The translations under genes and the position numbers were made by a program. The notes beneath the pieces are model-generated. The model saw only the letters and a list, made by a program, of their open reading frames with translations, did not search any database and was not told the DNA's origin. From contig CM040087.1 of assembly GCA_022496805.1 (NCBI GenBank), forward strand, positions 32,202,253 through 32,266,252: a stretch of DNA of 64,000 bases. The letters run 5' to 3'. The stretch is from Pohlia nutans. Its lineage: Eukaryota; Streptophyta; Bryopsida; Bryales; Mniaceae. This document shows, piece after piece, positions 60,635 through 64,000 of this stretch. How positions within the stretch are numbered: position 1 is the first letter of the stretch; each line of letters begins with the position of its first letter.

Positions 60635-60794
60635 GTACAGTATTTCAAACATGCCACCACTTGAAAGTAGTTGTACGGTCATAAATAGAGAGAGAAACTC
60701 TGGAGGGCCAACAAGAATGAAGAGTTGGTTGGAGGAAGTGCTATCAACTTGGCCACCAAGACCAAAAAAGCACATACTACCTTTAATGCCCTTT

Positions 60795-61276
60795 TTTGAG
60801 GATCATCCAATTCATCTTTGCAAGCTTATTAAATTTTCTACCATTTAAAGTAAATCTCTTGTGATGAGAAGATGTTGATAATATTGAAGAGGCCTCTAAA
60901 TACAAATATGTCAAATTTGTTGGGTAGATTTTATGCTTGCAATGGTCCTCTCATGTACACCTCATGTACATTTGAGCCATGCCAATATCTATTTTTGAGG
61001 CTAGCATCTAACTTGTGTTCAAAGAGTAGGTAAGTTTAATCCCTAAATGTCTAAACGTCCTTTTGCGACCAATAGAATACGTTGTATGTTGATTGTATTT
61101 GGAATGAATCCACACCTTTAGTGGGTTTGAGGTCAAAAAACAAGTTGAAATTTAGATCAAGTGAGCTACTCAGATCCCAATTTAGAGTTTCTTGCTGATA
61201 AAAAATTCCAATTATACAACAGCGTATATACTATCCCCATGGGACGTTTAGGGGACGTTTAGGGGTTAAGGGTTAA
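60795..61276 (-). mobile_element. TTAA element, family H (reverse, partial), with nested insertion
   Basis: 60795-61035 aligns inverted with 421-665. Its right end reads GGTAAGTTTAA, is then interrupted by the element at 61036-61269, and resumes with GGGTTAA at 61270-61276. The other end of the element is not clear; the adjoining 60635-60794 does not match family H. Confidence 0.6.
61036..61269 (+). mobile_element. small TTAA element nested in family H
   Basis: The ends are TTAATCCCTAAATG and GACGTTTAGGGGTTAA; 234 bp, TTAA at 61036-61039 and 61266-61269. The right terminal repeat is partly doubled (GGGACGTTTA twice). Joined flanks give GTTTAAGGGTTAA, a complete host end. Confidence 0.75.
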
Positions 61277-61407
61277 ATTTGAAATAAAGATGGAAAAAAA
61301 ATTCCTAAAATTTCGGCCCTCATTAAAATTATATAATTATTGCTGAAGACATTAATCATGTACTACGGTAATGCGGGAAGGGAGCTAGCAAGGGTACTAA
61401 CTGAATC

Positions 61408-61551
61408 ATGGAGGCCGGGCGGGCGGGCGGAGCCGACGCGGCGGTTGCGAATGATGTGCAGTCAGAACCGATAACTGTTTACGAGTTCCGCAATCTTGGC
61501 CTCTTCACTGGACATATCCCTGTGGCCGCTCAATTACAATGGCATGAATAA
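61408..61551 (+). CDS. small open frame of 47 codons upstream of the next gene
   Basis: ATG at 61408 opens a 47-residue frame (MEAGRAGGADAAV... ending QLQWHE, TAA) in a GC-rich patch 218 bp before the next start codon. It may be an upstream frame in that gene's leader or a chance frame in a CpG-rich promoter. No domain is recognised. Confidence 0.3.
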   Translation: MEAGRAGGADAAVANDVQSEPITVYEFRNLGLFTGHIPVAAQLQWHE

Positions 61552-61768
61552 TGCCACAGTGACTCTATCAATCACACAGTTACTGTCAGTATCTATTTAT
61601 CACTCGTGAACACACACACACACATTCATATTCAGTAGCTCCTGTAATTTCAGTCGACGTTAAGTTTCCTCCAAGAGTGCTAGCTCAATGGAAGCAAACA
61701 ATCTGTGAAGATTGAGGAGCTGGAAACTGCGGAGACCATCTTTTCCCGAGCTGAAGACGTAGTTACCG

Positions 61769-63902
61769 ATGGAGATTACCGTGTGGATGTTGGTGATGTG
61801 GGCAGCTGGAGCTTTGACAGGAGCATTAGCGCATTATCTCCCTCTGGACCAGTGTGACTTCTACTTTCAGGGACACCGAGATTATGTGCCCATGTTAGAT
61901 GTGCTGGATACTCGAAACATCACCGCCTCGCCTCCCATTCTTACCAAGTGAGTCAATCATTCTGTGCAGGCACATTCTACATTAATACACTCACAGATCG
62001 AGCCCTTCACATGCGAGACCGTCTAATTATCACACTAATATCATGACTTATATGGGGAGTTTCTTTTAGTTCTGTTTTGACCAATTCGTGCAATACTCTT
62101 CACTGACTCTGGTGGTATAAATAAAATAAGAGTTATATGATCAATCAGCTGGTTTTTGATGCGAAAATGTGTGGTTCGTTATCAGCTTCATGCATGAGGC
62201 CGTCTAATTATCACACTAATATCATGACTTATGGGGAACTGTTTCTTTTAGTTATGTTTTGACCAATTCGTGCAATACTCTTCACTGATTCTGGTGGTAT
62301 AAACAAAATTAGAGTTACATGATCAATCAGCTGATTTTTGATGCGAAATTGTGTGATTCTTTATCAGCTTCATGAGACTGTCTAATTATCACACTAATAT
62401 CATCACTTGTATGGGGAGTTTCTTTTAGTTCTGTTTTGACCAATACGTGCAATACTCTTCACTGATTCTGGTGGTATAAATAAAATTAGAGTTATATGAT
62501 CAATTAGCCGATTTTTCATGCGAAATTGTGTGGTTCTTTATCAGCTTCATGAGACCGTCTTATTATCACACTAACCTCATGACTTATGGGGAGTTTCTTT
62601 TAGTTCTGTTTAGACCATACGTGCAATTCTCTTCACTGATTCTGGTGGTATAAACAAAATTAGAGTTATATGATCAATCAGCTGATTTTTGATGCGAAAT
62701 TGTGTGGTTCTTTATCAGCTTCATGAGACCGTCTAATTATCACACTAATATCATGACTTATGGGGAGTTTCTTTTAGTTCTGTTTTGACCAATTCGTGCA
62801 ATACTCTTCACTGATTCTGGTGGTATAAATAAAATTAGAGTTATATGATCAATCAGCTGATTTTTGATGCGAAATTGTGTGATTCTTTATCAGCTTCATG
62901 AGACTGTCTAATTATCACACTAATATCATCACTTGTATGGGGAGTTTCTTTTAGTTCTGTTTTGACCAATTCGTGCAATACTCTTCACTGATTCTGGTGG
63001 TATAAATAAAATTAGAGTCATATGATCAATCAGCTGGTTTTTGATGCGAAAATGTGTGCAGCTTCAAATTATCACACTAACCTCATGACTTTTCTTTTGG
63101 CCGATACGTGCAATTGATATTCTGGTGATGTAAAATTTGGGGGTGTGCGTGATCGATCAGCTGGTTTAATATATTTTGGTACGTTCTTTGTCAGGTTTGA
63201 TGTCGAAGTGGTGGCAGCAGATATACGTGGAGACTGTGCATTTCTACCGGATCCATCGATGGTGTTCGAGAAGCGGAGCTGCCGAGGGCTCTTCCATGTG
63301 AAAAACCACCACCTGTCAGGCCGCTTTGCCAATGAAGAGTTTGCTTCCATGGAGGCTTTCCGTTTCCACCAAGTGGTCCTGGCCCTTGAGGTACGTACAG
63401 AAACTCATACTGCCTTGGAAAAGAACAATCACTGGGATCGTTTTTGTGCACAATCTTGAGCTCGAAAGATGAGCGTCATGCATGGAGCTCTCAATGTTTT
63501 GATAGTAAATGTCAGTCTTTTTTTATTTGGTTGTGGTGGGTGAGAGCACTAGTAGCAGATTTGTCGTTTTTCATTCCCCACTTTGTGGAAACAGTGAACA
63601 GTGACAGAATATTGTGCCTATATTTTTGTCTTCTTGTGACCAACACTAACACAACCCATGTGCATGGCACCTTTTCATTTTATAGTAAGTGAAAAACGAC
63701 GACATTTCCTACTAGTGGAGTGACTAAAGAATGTTGCAAGACTTAGTTTCTCTTGACACACAAAATTTAACCCTGGTGAACTTTCTTCATGATTGTGGCG
63801 ATCAGGACGTAACGCTCGCGGACGGCACTGTGCTGAACCAATATGACAACAATCGACAGTATTGGCGTCCCAGGCGCTGTGTCACGTTTCTTACAACCCC
63901 CG
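61769..63902 (+). CDS. unidentified secreted protein, 5' part (continues off the window)
   Basis: Exons are 61769-61947, 63195-63390 and 63806-63902, each bounded by GT and AG. The phases join exactly: 179 + 196 nt make 125 codons, and exon 3 continues in frame. Donors are AA|GTGAGT, GAG|GTACGT and CCG|GTGAGA. The first 21 residues (hydrophobic core with a likely cut after ALTGALA) look like a signal peptide. The mature part has Cys at about 29, 74, 89 and 150, enough for two disulfides, and an N-glycosylation sequon NIT at residue 50. No transmembrane segment follows in the visible 157 residues. I do not recognise the family; the chain reads like a beta-rich extracellular domain. The first intron holds a tandem array. 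Confidence 0.6.
62011..63110 (+). repeat. tandem array of about 177-bp units in intron 1
   Basis: Units starting at GTCTAATTATCACACTAA occur at 62021, 62202, 62380, 62557 (variant GTCTTATT), 62731 and 62906, with a degenerate one near 63064, so spacing is 174-181 bp. Each unit ends with a pyrimidine-rich TTCTTTATCAG followed by CTTCATG. That resembles the true 3' splice site of the intron (TTCTTTGTCAG before GTTTGATG at 63194/63195). Confidence 0.92.
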
Positions 63903-64000
63903 GTGAGACAGCACAAAAGCCAGCTCTAATTAAACATTACATCATGTAAGAAAAATTGAAGTTAATAATAAAGAAAACCAACTCACGATTGAGGATTTGT

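Noticed and set aside
411..61276. CCCCTAAAC words as interstitial telomere repeats (plant telomere unit CCCTAAA)
   Set aside because: They occur singly at element ends next to TTAA with an inverted partner 230-950 bp away, not in tandem.

Overview
The window looks like nuclear DNA of a land plant. The evidence is a class II homeodomain-leucine zipper (HD-Zip II) gene, GT-AG introns, AT-rich intergenic DNA and plant-type MITEs (CACTA-, Stowaway- and Harbinger-like). Coding exons are much richer in GC than their surroundings. Two unusual details, a degenerate CNSC version of the HD-Zip II C-terminal motif and a very dense TTAA-element population, make me lean towards a non-seed plant, but the sequence does not settle the lineage.

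Layout. 1-39 kb is gene-free and full of repeats. 39-47 kb holds the HD-Zip II gene (plus strand, coding exons 43076-43208, 43666-43925, 44790-44894) with a long upstream leader region. 47-49.4 kb is AT-rich. 49.5-54.8 kb is a GC-rich island, probably a decayed mobile element. Its minus-strand frame of about 597 codons is interrupted by one TAG. 54.8-61.3 kb is again repeat-rich. From 61.77 kb to the right edge runs the 5' part of a plus-strand gene for a secreted, cysteine-containing protein I do not recognise (exons 61769-61947, 63195-63390, 63806-63902, then off the window). Its first intron carries a tandem array of six to seven units of about 177 bp.

The most striking content is a crowd of about 25-30 non-autonomous DNA elements, 230-950 bp long. 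Their ends read TTAACCCCTAAacg...cgtTTAGGGGTTAA, and they fall into at least nine sequence families (called A-I here). Several nested insertions show the TTAA target duplication directly. At 19184-21281 a D element sits in an A element that sits in a C element. At 7620-8256 and at about 60795-61276 an element sits in the terminal repeat of another, at a second TTAA that a C-to-T change would create. Neighbouring elements often share one TTAA (7620, 18602, 57497, 58043, perhaps 58600). Most families also carry, near one end only, a short palindrome with an inner CCA/TGG and outer stem bases that differ between families and even between copies of a family. TTAA duplication with CCC/GGG ends fits piggyBac-like or Sola-like elements. 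No transposase for them is visible here.

Other elements: a foldback element of about 1 kb with mariner-like ends and TA target (28401-29420), two short CACTA MITEs (one with a TGA duplication), Harbinger-like and Stowaway-like MITEs, two SINE-like copies with a pol III B box, and several unclassified inverted- or dispersed-repeat elements. I found no tRNA, rRNA or CRISPR. The two genes show no functional link.
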